From JBHJHP01 sp042219855 (GTDB lineage: Bacteria > Bacteroidota > Bacteroidia > Bacteroidales > UBA5342): a DNA stretch of 64,000 nt. The stretch is taken from NCBI RefSeq assembly GCF_042219855.1, contig NZ_JBHJHP010000004.1, forward strand, positions 248,001 through 312,000. Reading direction: 5' to 3'. The position numbers were made by a program, and so were the translations under genes. The notes under the pieces are model-generated. The model was not told where the DNA came from and did no database searches. It saw only the letters and a list, made by a program, of their open reading frames with translations. This document shows positions 54,690 through 63,454 of this stretch, one piece after another (position 1 is the stretch's first letter; each line of letters begins with the position of its first letter).

Positions 54690-55754
54690 TTATTTTGTAT
54701 AGAATTCATGTATGCATGTGTGGTGGTAGGTTTCTCCCGGGCGTAAGATAACTGAAGGGAAATCAGCCTTGTTCGGAGAGTCGGGAAAATGTTGAGTTTC
54801 AAGACACAATGCATGACGCTCACCATACGTGTGTCCGTGTTTGCCGGTTCCCTGTTCATCCGTCCAGTTGGCGGAGTAAAACTGAACACCAGGTTGTGTG
54901 GTATAAACTTTCATTCCCCTACCTGAAGCCTTTTCATAATAATCGGCAGCCAGACCCGGTTCATTTTCTTTTTTGTCGATAACCCAGTTATGATCATATC
55001 CCTTACCAAATTTCAGTTGCTCATCATCCTCGTTTATGCGTGATCCTATTACCTTAAATGAGGTGAAATCCATTGGTGTACCTTTTACGGGTCTTATTTC
55101 TCCTGTTGGAATAGATACATCGTCCATTGGGGTAAAATGCGATGCGTTAATCATCAGTTCATGGCCTTCCACGCTACCGTTACCTTCGCCGGCCAGGTTG
55201 AAATAGGAGTGGCTGGCAATGTTTATAGGCGTGGCCTGATCAGTGGTGGCTTCATAATCCAGTTTGAGTTCATTTTTGTTGGTTAAGGTATAGGTCACCG
55301 CAAACTGAACGTTGCCCGGGTAACCCATTTCACCATCGGGATTGGAATAACGCATTTTTACAGACATGCCCTCTTCCGTTTCCTTAACTGGATCACAGTC
55401 GAAAACTTTCATGCTGTAACCTTCAGGTCCGCCGTGCAGACTGTTTGGCCCGTTATTGACAGGCAACTGATAAGTCTTTCCATCCAGGGTAAACTGACCT
55501 TTGGCAATGCGGTTTGCATAACGCCCGCAAATGGCACCAAAGTATTCATGACCTTTAAAATAACCATCAATGGAGTCATAACCCAAAACCACATCCGTAA
55601 ATTCACCATTGCGATCAGCAGCATATATGCTGACAATTTTGCCGCCAAAATTAGTGACCTGCACAACCATTCCGTTTTTATTCTTCAGGGTAATTAATTG
55701 AGTATCTTTGCCTTCCCATGTCCCCTTGAATAAAGATTCTTCCAGTATTTTCAT
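54690..55754 (-). CDS. galM: Aldose 1-epimerase
   Basis: Interconverts alpha and beta anomers of sugars. The 354-residue beta-sandwich protein has the substrate block NNGPNSLHGGPEGYS (His), the second His in NIASHSYFNLAGEGNG, the Asp of KGYDHNWVID and the catalytic Glu in CLETQHFPDSPNKADFP. Everything is intact. It heads a divergent minus-strand pair with the FucP-like transporter and shares a 272-bp intergenic region with the arabinose operon. In Bacteroides a galM sits at the same place in the arabinose cluster. Confidence 0.95.
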   Translation of the reverse strand: MKILEESLFKGTWEGKDTQLITLKNKNGMVVQVTNFGGKIVSIYAADRNGEFTDVVLGYDSIDGYFKGHEYFGAICGRYANRIAKGQFTLDGKTYQLPVNNGPNSLHGGPEGYSMKVFDCDPVKETEEGMSVKMRYSNPDGEMGYPGNVQFAVTYTLTNKNELKLDYEATTDQATPINIASHSYFNLAGEGNGSVEGHELMINASHFTPMDDVSIPTGEIRPVKGTPMDFTSFKVIGSRINEDDEQLKFGKGYDHNWVIDKKENEPGLAADYYEKASGRGMKVYTTQPGVQFYSANWTDEQGTGKHGHTYGERHALCLETQHFPDSPNKADFPSVILRPGETYHHTCIHEFYTK

Positions 55755-55774
55755 AATAATAAATTGTAGTTTTC

Positions 55775-55782
55775 CAAAAATA
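55775..55782 (-). promoter_or_regulatory. -7 element for galM (TATTTTTG)
   Basis: TAnnTTTG on the minus strand, 20 bp before the galM ATG. Confidence 0.5.
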
Positions 55783-55932
55783 TTGCGAGTACCTGCAAAT
55801 GTAGCAACTAATATGAATTGTACAAGGGCATTTTTCTATTCTGCAACATGTTTATTAAAAGAAAATTGGAGCTATTTTGGTTGTTTTCAAAGTATTAATT
55901 TTATTTGCGCCAAATTGGAATTAAAATAAATT

Positions 55933-55978
55933 ACTACTTTGTATTGTAGTTCAGTATTTAAGTGTTACTTTTACACTT
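55933..55978. promoter_or_regulatory. Two inverted repeats, candidate AraR operators
   Basis: ACTAC/GTAGT with an 8-bp spacer (55933-55950) and AAGTGT/ACACTT with a 7-bp spacer (55960-55978). The second ends 2 bp before the -7 element of the symporter gene, where a repressor would block RNA polymerase. The link to AraR is inferred from position. Confidence 0.45.
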
Positions 55979-55979
55979 T

Positions 55980-55987
55980 TAATTTTG
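55980..55987 (+). promoter_or_regulatory. -7 element for the arabinose operon (TAATTTTG)
   Basis: TAnnTTTG match 39 bp before the symporter ATG, adjacent to the palindrome at 55960. Confidence 0.55.
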
Positions 55988-56026
55988 CAACATTAAACGT
56001 ATTAACTAACTAATGCAATAACTATT

Positions 56027-57745
56027 ATGGCAACTTTAGATTGGATTGTTATTGGTCTTTTTGGCCTTGCTCTGGCCGGAATAATCGTATGGGTTTTCCG
56101 TCAGAAGCAAACTAGTTCAGGCGATTACTTTCTTGCCGGCCGCGATGCTACATGGATCGCAATTGGTGCTTCAATTTTCGCCTCAAACATTGGTTCAGAA
56201 CACCTTATCGGACTGGCCGGTGCGGGAGCATCCAGTGGGATGGCTATGGCACACTGGGAAATTCAGGGATGGATGATCCTTATCCTCGGATGGGTATTTG
56301 TTCCGTTCTATTCACGCAGTATGGTAACAACCATGCCGGAATTCCTGGAAAAGCGGTATAATAAGGAATCGCGATCCATATTATCACTTATATCTCTTAT
56401 CAGTTATGTGTTGACTAAAGTTGCGGTAACTGTATATGCCGGTGGTATTGTATTTAAAAATGTATTTGGGATAGAATCACTCTGGGGAGTTGACTTTTTC
56501 TGGATTTCAGCTATCGGTCTGGTGCTGCTTACGGCATTGTATACCGTTATTGGTGGTATGAAATCTGTGCTTTATACTTCTGTCCTTCAGACGCCGATCC
56601 TGTTGCTGGGTTCTGTTGTTATTTTGGTTCTCGGACTTAAAGCTGTTGGAGGCTGGGATGAAGTGATTCGCATTACAAGGGCAGTCCCTGTTAACGATTA
56701 CGGAGACTCCATGGCTAACCTGATCAGGAGTAACCGGGATGAAAGTTTCCCGTGGCTTGGTGTATTAATCGGTTCGTCTGTTATTGGATTCTGGTATTGG
56801 TGTACCGACCAGTTCATTGTTCAGCGTGTGCTTTCCGGTAAGGATGAAAAAGAATCAAGACGTGGTACTATTTTTGGTGCATATCTGAAACTGACACCTG
56901 TATTTTTATTCATGATTCCGGGTATGATTGCTTTTGCTTTAGCACAGAAAGGCGTTGTTATTAATGGTAAAGTATTTGAGTTGTCAAGCGCTGATGCTGC
57001 TTTCCCAACCATGGTTGCCACACTGTTGCCGGCCGGAGTTAAGGGATTGGTCGTTTCCGGTATTTTGGCGGCATTAATGAGTTCACTCGCATCACTGTTT
57101 AACTCTTCTTCCATGCTGTTTACCATTGACTTTTATAAAAAATTCAAGCCTACAGCATCTGAACGGAAACTGTTACAGGTAGGCCGTATTGCAACTGTTG
57201 TAGTTGTTATCCTCGGTATTCTGTGGATTCCGATTATGCGTTCAATCGGTGATGTATTATACACCTATCTGCAGGATGTTCAGTCCGTTCTGGCTCCGGG
57301 TATTGCAGCTGCGTTCCTTCTTGGAATCCTGTCTACCAAACCGACACCTAAAGGTGGAATGTGGGGTATGATTGCTGGATTTATAATCGGTGTTTTCCGT
57401 CTGGGAGCAAAGGTTCTGTATACTTCGCTGGCTAAGGCTGACGGTTTTACGGATGTGAAACTCTGGGCTGCTGAACATGGAGTACATAACTTCTTTTACG
57501 GTTTATTCTACGATGTAAACTGGTTATTCTTCAGCGGAGGTATGCTGATTTTCAGTATGCTTGTAATTGTTGTGGTTAGTGCATTTACAAAAGCTGCTCC
57601 GGCAGAACAGATTGCAGGTTTGACCTTCAGTTCTGTATCTGCAGAACAGAAAGCTGCAACACGTGCCAGCTGGAACCAATGGGATATTATAAATTCAGTA
57701 ATAATTGTCGGTATTACGATAGCATTCTATATTTATTTCTGGTAA
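56027..57745 (+). CDS. Sodium:solute (SSS) sugar symporter
   Basis: A 572-residue integral membrane protein with about 14 helices, of the SSS (SGLT) family. Visible family blocks are the N-terminal SSGDYFLAGRDATWIAIGASIFASNIGSEH (in parts), GAGASSGMAMAHWEIQGW and the helix-8 region LAALMSSLASLFNSSSMLFT, which contributes the sodium site. The helix with FWYWCTDQFIVQRVLSGKD is the sugar-side signature. In B. thetaiotaomicron an SSS symporter stands in the same position beside the Nudix AraR. It is the first gene of the araR-araD-araB operon; the gap to araR is 12 bp. Arabinose as substrate is inferred from the cluster. Confidence 0.9.
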   Translation: MATLDWIVIGLFGLALAGIIVWVFRQKQTSSGDYFLAGRDATWIAIGASIFASNIGSEHLIGLAGAGASSGMAMAHWEIQGWMILILGWVFVPFYSRSMVTTMPEFLEKRYNKESRSILSLISLISYVLTKVAVTVYAGGIVFKNVFGIESLWGVDFFWISAIGLVLLTALYTVIGGMKSVLYTSVLQTPILLLGSVVILVLGLKAVGGWDEVIRITRAVPVNDYGDSMANLIRSNRDESFPWLGVLIGSSVIGFWYWCTDQFIVQRVLSGKDEKESRRGTIFGAYLKLTPVFLFMIPGMIAFALAQKGVVINGKVFELSSADAAFPTMVATLLPAGVKGLVVSGILAALMSSLASLFNSSSMLFTIDFYKKFKPTASERKLLQVGRIATVVVVILGILWIPIMRSIGDVLYTYLQDVQSVLAPGIAAAFLLGILSTKPTPKGGMWGMIAGFIIGVFRLGAKVLYTSLAKADGFTDVKLWAAEHGVHNFFYGLFYDVNWLFFSGGMLIFSMLVIVVVSAFTKAAPAEQIAGLTFSSVSAEQKAATRASWNQWDIINSVIIVGITIAFYIYFW

Positions 57746-57757
57746 ACATCACAGTAA

Positions 57758-58453
57758 ATGGTAGAATTTTATAAACAGGAACATCCGTTTATACTTGCTG
57801 TCGACTGCATTATTTTTGGATTCGATGATGAAGGGCTAAAGCTGCTCCTGCTTCAGCGTAATTTTGAACCTGCCAAGGGGCAGTGGTCGCTGATGGGTGG
57901 TTTTATTAAGGAGGATGAGAGTGCAGACGATGCTGCAGCCCGGGTTCTGAATGAACTGACCGGTTTATCGGATGTTTACCTCGATCAACTCCAGGTATTC
58001 AGTGAACCGGAACGGGATCCGGGTGCACGGGTCATTTCACTGGCATATTCTGCTTTAATCAACATCGAATCGTACGACAAGGAATTGGTTAAGCGGCATA
58101 ACGCGCACTGGGTGAAGCTGGATGAGCTGCCTGAATTAATTTTCGACCATCTAAAAATGGTGGACAAAGCACTGAAACGCCTGAGAAGAAAAGCTGCAAG
58201 TCAGCCGATCGGTTTTAATCTGCTTCCTGAAAAATTTACGCTTACACAGCTGCAACGCTTGTATGAAGCCATCTATCAGCGTGAAATGGATAAACGGAAT
58301 TTCAGGAAGAAGATTCTCTCAATGGGTGTGCTCGAAAAACTGGAGGAGAAGGATAAAATTTCTTCAAAAAGAGGAGCTTTTTTGTACCGTTTTAATGAAG
58401 AGAAGTACATTGATCTTTCGGATGAAAATTTTTCATTCGGTATGCCGGTTTAA
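57758..58453 (+). CDS. araR: Nudix-derived arabinose regulator (AraR/NrtR type)
   Basis: A 231-residue regulator: an N-terminal Nudix fold (about 1-140) and a C-terminal winged helix (about 150-225, LTQLQRLYEAIYQREMDKRNF ... SSKRGAFLYRFN). The Nudix box G-x5-E-x7-REUxEExGU reads GFIKEDES ... RVLNELTGL, so the two catalytic Glu positions are Val and Leu. That loss of hydrolase activity with a DNA-binding tail is the hallmark of NrtR-like regulators. In B. thetaiotaomicron such a protein, AraR, represses the arabinose genes and is released by L-arabinose. Its place between the symporter and araD fits that role. Confidence 0.88.
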   Translation: MVEFYKQEHPFILAVDCIIFGFDDEGLKLLLLQRNFEPAKGQWSLMGGFIKEDESADDAAARVLNELTGLSDVYLDQLQVFSEPERDPGARVISLAYSALINIESYDKELVKRHNAHWVKLDELPELIFDHLKMVDKALKRLRRKAASQPIGFNLLPEKFTLTQLQRLYEAIYQREMDKRNFRKKILSMGVLEKLEEKDKISSKRGAFLYRFNEEKYIDLSDENFSFGMPV

Positions 58454-58512
58454 GGCGTACTATCTTTTTACCTTGCTAAGATGTAGTATTTGAACTTTAA
58501 AAATCAGTTTTT

Positions 58513-59205
58513 ATGTTAGATAATTTAAAAGAGATTGTTTTTAAAGCCAATATCGATTTGGTTAAGCATGGTTTGGTCATCTTTACCTGGGGTAATGTCA
58601 GTGCTATTGACAGAGAATCGGGTTTGGTTGTGATAAAACCAAGTGGTGTGGACTATGATGTAATGAAAGCTTCTGATATGGTTGTGGTCGATCTTGACGG
58701 TAATGTAAGGGAGGGAAGTTTAAAGCCATCCTCTGATCTGGCTACGCATATTGAGCTATATAAGGCTTTCCCGAATATTGGAGGTGTTGTGCATACGCAT
58801 TCAACATATGCTACTTCGTGGGCTCAGGCAGGTGTAGGTATCCCAAATATTGGAACAACACATGCCGACTATTTTTCTCAGGAGATTCCTTGTACCCGTC
58901 AGATGACAGAAGAGGAAGTATTCGGGGAAAAAGGCTATGAGCTGGAAACCGGAACAGTGATTATAGATACATTCAAGGATAAAAATCCGGATGAGATACC
59001 CGGTGTGCTGGTTCAGAATCACGGCCCTTTTTCCTGGGGTAAAGATGCCGATAACGCAGTTCATAATGCCGTTGTAATGGAGCAGGTGGCCAAAATGGCT
59101 TCCATTGCCTATGCTGTGAACCCGAATCTGAAAATGAACCCGCTGCTGATAAAAAAACACTACGAACGTAAGCATGGGCCAAATGCTTATTATGGTCAGA
59201 AATAA
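58513..59205 (+). CDS. araD: L-ribulose-5-phosphate 4-epimerase
   Basis: Last step of the araBAD pathway, giving D-xylulose 5-phosphate. The 230-residue class II aldolase-like protein has all Zn ligands, His94 and His96 in VVHTHSTYATSWAQAG and His170 in VLVQNHGPFSWG, plus Asp75 in KPSSDLATHIELY and the phosphate-binding WGNVSAI and KPSGV. One residue less than E. coli AraD (His95/97/171) at these points. It lies 59 bp after araR and 18 bp before araB. A near-match to the -7 element (TAGTATTTG, one base too long) is just upstream. Confidence 0.95.
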   Translation: MLDNLKEIVFKANIDLVKHGLVIFTWGNVSAIDRESGLVVIKPSGVDYDVMKASDMVVVDLDGNVREGSLKPSSDLATHIELYKAFPNIGGVVHTHSTYATSWAQAGVGIPNIGTTHADYFSQEIPCTRQMTEEEVFGEKGYELETGTVIIDTFKDKNPDEIPGVLVQNHGPFSWGKDADNAVHNAVVMEQVAKMASIAYAVNPNLKMNPLLIKKHYERKHGPNAYYGQK

Positions 59206-59223
59206 TTAAACTCAATTTATATC

Positions 59224-60873
59224 ATGTCAGAAAAAAAATATGTAATCGGTCTGGATTATGGTAGCGACTCTGCCCGTTCCATCATTGTAGATGTGGAAAC
59301 AGGAAAAGAGATGGCTACAGCCGTTAAATATTATCCTCGCTGGATGGAAGGAAAATACTGTGTGCCGCATAAGGACCAGTACCGTCAGCATCCGCTCGAT
59401 TATATCGAAGTGCTGGAATATACTGTTAAGGAAGCCCTTGCTCAATGCCCGCCCGAAGTGGCAGAAAACGTTGTCGGGATGGCTTTTGATACAACAGGTA
59501 GTACACCCGTGCTGACAAATGCCGGAGGTACACCGCTGGCACTTACTCCGGAATTTGCCGAAAACCCGAATGCGATGTTCGTACTCTGGAAAGATCATAC
59601 TGCAGTAAAAGAAGCTGCTGAAATCAATGAGCTCGCTGCCAAATGGGAGATTGATTATACCCAGTACGAAGGCGGTGTTTATTCATCGGAGTGGGTATGG
59701 GCAAAAATCTTACACGTATTGCGGGACGATGAAGTGGTACGGAATGCATCTTATTCATGGGTTGAGCATTGTGACTGGTTGCCGGCCCTGATTACCGGTA
59801 ATACAAAACCCGAGGAAATTAAGCGTAGCCGTTGTGCTGCCGGACATAAGGCAATGTGGCATGAAGAGTGGGGCGGACTTCCAAGTGAAGACTTCCTGAC
59901 AAAACTTGATCCGTTGCTTGCAGGATACCGCGACAGGTTATTTGAAAAAACGTATACGAGCGACGAGGTCGTCGGATCACTAACCGAAGAGTGGGCAAAA
60001 CGCCTTGGTTTGACTACAAAAGTTAAGGTTGGTGTAGGCGCCTTTGATGCACATATGGGTGCTGTCGGTGGTGAAGTAACACCTAAAACACTGGTCCGCA
60101 TCATGGGTACTTCCACCTGTGATATTATGGTGGCTGACTACGATGAAGTGGATAAAAAACTTATTCCCGGTATCTGTGGTCAGGTAGACGGTTCTGTTAT
60201 TCCTATGACGGTTGGTCTGGAAGCCGGACAAAGCGCATTCGGTGATGTATATGCCTGGTTTAAAAGATTAATCACCTGGCCGTTGTCATTCCTTGATGAT
60301 AAGGAACTTGCTGCACAGCTTGAGGATAAAATAATTCCGAAACTTTCGGAGGAAGCTGCCAAAATGGAAATCGGAGAAACGGCTTTACTGGCCACAGACT
60401 GGATGAACGGTCGTCGTACACCCGATGCCAACCAGCTGGTGAAAGGTACCATAACGGGTATTAACCTGGGAAGCACAGCTCCGATGATTTTCCGTGCATT
60501 GGTTGAGGCGACAGCGTTTGGTTCAAAAGCCATTGTTGACCGGTTTGTGGAAAACGGAGTGGAAATTGACCAGATCATCGCATTGGGTGGTGTGGCCAAA
60601 AAATCAAAGTTTGTGATGCAGACTTTGGCTGATGTACTGAATATGCCGATTAAGGTTCACTCTTCGGATCAGACCTGTGCCTTTGGTGCTGCCATGTTTG
60701 CTGCAGTTAATGCCGGTGAGTTTAAAACCGTAACTGAAGCGCAGAAAGTACTGGGTCAGGGATTTGAAACATCCTATACGCCAAACGAAGAGAATCATAA
60801 AAAGTATCTGCCCATTTACGAGAACTATCTTAAACTGGGCGCTTGGACTGAAAAAGAACTTTTTAACAAGTAA
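59224..60873 (+). CDS. araB: Ribulokinase
   Basis: Phosphorylates L-ribulose. The 549-residue FGGY-family kinase begins YVIGLDYGSDSARSIIVD and has the ribulokinase-type block YYPRWMEGKYCVPHKDQYRQHP in parts, the VGMAFDTTGSTPV phosphate loop, the sugar-site GVYSSEWVWAKI, GVGAFDAHMGAVGG, and the FGGY signature region in IIALGGVAKKSKFVMQ. Length is near the E. coli AraB length. It follows araD by 18 bp and ends in a terminator at 60898. The isomerase araA, which would supply ribulose, is not in the window. Confidence 0.95.
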   Translation: MSEKKYVIGLDYGSDSARSIIVDVETGKEMATAVKYYPRWMEGKYCVPHKDQYRQHPLDYIEVLEYTVKEALAQCPPEVAENVVGMAFDTTGSTPVLTNAGGTPLALTPEFAENPNAMFVLWKDHTAVKEAAEINELAAKWEIDYTQYEGGVYSSEWVWAKILHVLRDDEVVRNASYSWVEHCDWLPALITGNTKPEEIKRSRCAAGHKAMWHEEWGGLPSEDFLTKLDPLLAGYRDRLFEKTYTSDEVVGSLTEEWAKRLGLTTKVKVGVGAFDAHMGAVGGEVTPKTLVRIMGTSTCDIMVADYDEVDKKLIPGICGQVDGSVIPMTVGLEAGQSAFGDVYAWFKRLITWPLSFLDDKELAAQLEDKIIPKLSEEAAKMEIGETALLATDWMNGRRTPDANQLVKGTITGINLGSTAPMIFRALVEATAFGSKAIVDRFVENGVEIDQIIALGGVAKKSKFVMQTLADVLNMPIKVHSSDQTCAFGAAMFAAVNAGEFKTVTEAQKVLGQGFETSYTPNEENHKKYLPIYENYLKLGAWTEKELFNK

Positions 60874-60897
60874 TTCTTTATACCCCTGTATATAGTT

Positions 60898-60927
60898 AGG
60901 GCAGCCTTTGGGTTGCCCTTTTTTTAT
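60898..60927 (+). terminator. Terminator after araB
   Basis: AGGGCAGCC/GGTTGCCCT stem with a 4-nt loop and seven T; closes the araR-araD-araB operon. Confidence 0.9.
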
Positions 60928-60991
60928 GTCTGATGCCGAAAGTCATTTTTATAATTGAATTGTTCTTTTATTTTTAGAAAAAAAATAAGAT

Positions 60992-62353
60992 ATGACACTC
61001 GATAATTTTCTTGAAAATAAAGATGCTCTACTGAACGATCTGTTTGACCTGTTACGCATTCCTTCCGTCAGTGCTGATCCAAAACATAAGCCTGACATGG
61101 AACATATGGCAGAGCTATGGAAACAAAAATTGCTTGGTATAGGCATGGATGAAGCTGAAGTCTATCAGACGAAAGGAAATCCTGTAACCTTTGCCAGGAA
61201 AACAGTTGATCCGGAATTTCCAACGGTTCTGATCTATGCGCATATGGATGTGATGCCGGTCGATCCACTGAATCTTTGGCATACCGATCCGTTTGAACCG
61301 GTGGTAAAAGAAGGTAAAATCTGGGCTCGTGGTGCTGATGATGACAAAGGACAATCGTATATTCATTTTAAGGCTGTTGAATATCTTTTAAAGAACAACC
61401 TGCTGAATTGCAATGTGAAGTTTATAATAGAAGGAGAAGAGGAGGTTGGTTCACAATCGCTTCCGGCTTTTATCGATGCTCATAAAGATTTACTGGAAGC
61501 AGATGTTATTCTGGTTTCAGATACCAGCATGATTAATCCGACGACTCCTGCCATTACAAGTGGTTTGCGTGGCCTGGCCTACTGGCAGATAGAGGTTACC
61601 GGCCCATCACGTGATTTGCATTCCGGTTTATTTGGTGGTGCCGTAGCTAATCCTGCGAATATTCTGTGTGAGCTGATTGCAGGTATGTTTGACGAAAACC
61701 GTCAGATTACTATTCCGGGGTTCTACGATGATGTACTGGAAGTCACAGATTATGAACGCGGACTGATTAATAAAACACCGGTTGTTGAAGAAGAGTATAA
61801 AAAGAGTCTGAATGTAAAAGAACTTTTGGGCGAAAAAGGGTATTCCATTCCTGAACGGACCGGCATCCGTCCAACCTTTGATGTCTGTGGTATTTGGTCA
61901 GGATTTACCGGAGTAGGTGCAAAGACGGTAATTCCATCAAAAGCGTACGCCAAAGTCTCTTCACGTATTGTTCCTGATCAGGACCCGGATAAAATTGCCG
62001 ATATGCTGGTGGAACATCTGAATACAATTGCACCGGATTATGTTACCGTTAAGGTAGAGAAGATGCATGGTGGTCGGCCATATGTTTGTCCGATTGATAT
62101 TCCGGCATATAAAGCTGCAGAAAAAGCCTGTGAAGCGGTGTTTGGAAAAACACCGGTTTCGCTGAAAAGTGGTGGCAGTATACCTATTATTTCTACGTTT
62201 GAAGAGAAACTCGGATTGAAATCAGTTTTACTTGGATTTGGGCTGGAATCGGATGCAATTCATTCACCCAACGAAAATTTTCCGGTAGAGAATATTGTAA
62301 ACGGAATAAAAACAAGTGTGAAATTCTTTGAATATTTCAGCGATATGGCTTGA
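60992..62353 (+). CDS. M20-family dipeptidase
   Basis: A 453-residue zinc peptidase without a signal peptide. The M20 metal site is intact: IYAHMDVMPVDP (His, Asp), GADDDKGQSYIHFKAVEYL (Asp), EGEEEVGSQSLPAF (catalytic and metal Glu), SDTSMINPTTPAITSGLRG (Asp) and the late His in SDAIHSPNENFPVEN. The dimerisation domain starts with GPSRDLHSGLFGGAVANP. It matches the cytosolic nonspecific dipeptidase/CNDP-type subfamily. A sugar role is unlikely; it is a separate unit after the araB terminator. Confidence 0.9.
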   Translation: MTLDNFLENKDALLNDLFDLLRIPSVSADPKHKPDMEHMAELWKQKLLGIGMDEAEVYQTKGNPVTFARKTVDPEFPTVLIYAHMDVMPVDPLNLWHTDPFEPVVKEGKIWARGADDDKGQSYIHFKAVEYLLKNNLLNCNVKFIIEGEEEVGSQSLPAFIDAHKDLLEADVILVSDTSMINPTTPAITSGLRGLAYWQIEVTGPSRDLHSGLFGGAVANPANILCELIAGMFDENRQITIPGFYDDVLEVTDYERGLINKTPVVEEEYKKSLNVKELLGEKGYSIPERTGIRPTFDVCGIWSGFTGVGAKTVIPSKAYAKVSSRIVPDQDPDKIADMLVEHLNTIAPDYVTVKVEKMHGGRPYVCPIDIPAYKAAEKACEAVFGKTPVSLKSGGSIPIISTFEEKLGLKSVLLGFGLESDAIHSPNENFPVENIVNGIKTSVKFFEYFSDMA

Positions 62354-62429
62354 GGTTCTTTTGTGCAGTAAGTTTCAATTTCTTATTTCAAAAATGGACT
62401 AAAGTCCTCTTTTTTAAAGATATTCAGTT

Positions 62430-62461
62430 CAGTAACCCCGGCCTTAAGGCCGGGGTTACTG
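62430..62461. terminator. 32-bp perfect palindrome between the dipeptidase and RNase Z
   Basis: A perfect palindrome with arms CAGTAACCCCGGCC / GGCCGGGGTTACTG around TTAA. It serves both convergent genes as a bidirectional hairpin, but has no strong T-run. A smaller GGACT/AGTCC palindrome followed by CTCTTTTTT lies at 62396-62416 and can act as a plus-strand terminator. Confidence 0.75.
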
Positions 62462-62465
62462 TGCA

Positions 62466-63377
62466 TTAAATACTAAAGACCATTCCGTCTTCTACTGCAG
62501 AAGTATCCGGAAATATCTCCAGAGCTTCTTTCAGTACAGCATCTGTATCTTTGTAGCGGGCTGAGAAATGTCCGATGAGCAATTTTCCGGCATCAGCCAT
62601 TTTTGCCAGTTGCGCTGCCTGAGCCGATGTGGAATGGTGTGTTCCCGAAGCCAGCAGTTCCTCATGGCTGGCAAACGTTGCTTCGTGGTATAATAAATCG
62701 ATATTTCTCAGGATATCAGCATTCTGGGGAACGAATTTTGTATCCGAACAGTAGGCATAACTTCTGGGTTTGTCCGGTTCTATGGTGAGCGATGTATTGG
62801 CGATTATGGTTCCGTCTTCCAGCTTAAGATCCCGGCCTTCCTTGATTTCCTTGATTTGTTTAATGGAGAGGCCGTAAAAGTCGATCATATCTTTTTTAAT
62901 GTTTCGTTCACCCGGTTTTTCCCTGAGCAGGTATCCGCAGGTTGGCACTCTGTGCTGCAGTGGTATGCTCCACACCTCAAGAGACCTGTCCTCGTAAACT
63001 ATAGCATGCTTTTTGGGATCAACGCGGTTAAAGATAATTTTAAAGGGCAGTTGATGTGAGAAGTGTTCAATAAACGGTCGTAAGACGCCCTCCAGTTCAT
63101 CCGGTGAATAGATGTTCAGGTCGTTAGTCCGGTTCAGTAAGCCGAAAGTTGACAATAGTCCGGGAAGACCAAAAATATGATCACCGTGAAGATGTGAGAT
63201 AAAAATATGGTTGAGCCTTGAGAATTTCAGATGCTGCTTCCTCATCTGTATCTGGGCTCCCTCTCCGCAATCGATCATAAACAGTTTTTCCCTGAAATTG
63301 ACTACCTGGCAGGACGGAAACCGTGAAGCGGTAGGTAATGCTGAATTGCTTCCTAGAATATGTACATCAAAATTCAT
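62466..63377 (-). CDS. rnz: Ribonuclease Z
   Basis: Metallo-beta-lactamase-fold endonuclease that makes the 3' end of tRNAs that lack an encoded CCA, as the two tRNAs in this window do. From the ATG at 63377 (MNFDVHILGSNSALPT) it has 303 residues. The metal site is intact: IFISHLHGDHIFGLPGL, with YHEATF, CSDTKFV and the late GHFSARYKD His. The upstream ATG at 63434 would add a 19-residue extension with no family counterpart. It is convergent with the dipeptidase gene across the palindrome. Confidence 0.94.
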   Translation of the reverse strand: MNFDVHILGSNSALPTASRFPSCQVVNFREKLFMIDCGEGAQIQMRKQHLKFSRLNHIFISHLHGDHIFGLPGLLSTFGLLNRTNDLNIYSPDELEGVLRPFIEHFSHQLPFKIIFNRVDPKKHAIVYEDRSLEVWSIPLQHRVPTCGYLLREKPGERNIKKDMIDFYGLSIKQIKEIKEGRDLKLEDGTIIANTSLTIEPDKPRSYAYCSDTKFVPQNADILRNIDLLYHEATFASHEELLASGTHHSTSAQAAQLAKMADAGKLLIGHFSARYKDTDAVLKEALEIFPDTSAVEDGMVFSI

Positions 63378-63454
63378 CTTCCCTCTTTTTTGTAAATGTA
63401 AAAAAATTATCGGAGGAGATGAATTCTGATTCACCTGCAGATTGCTCCGGCTGA

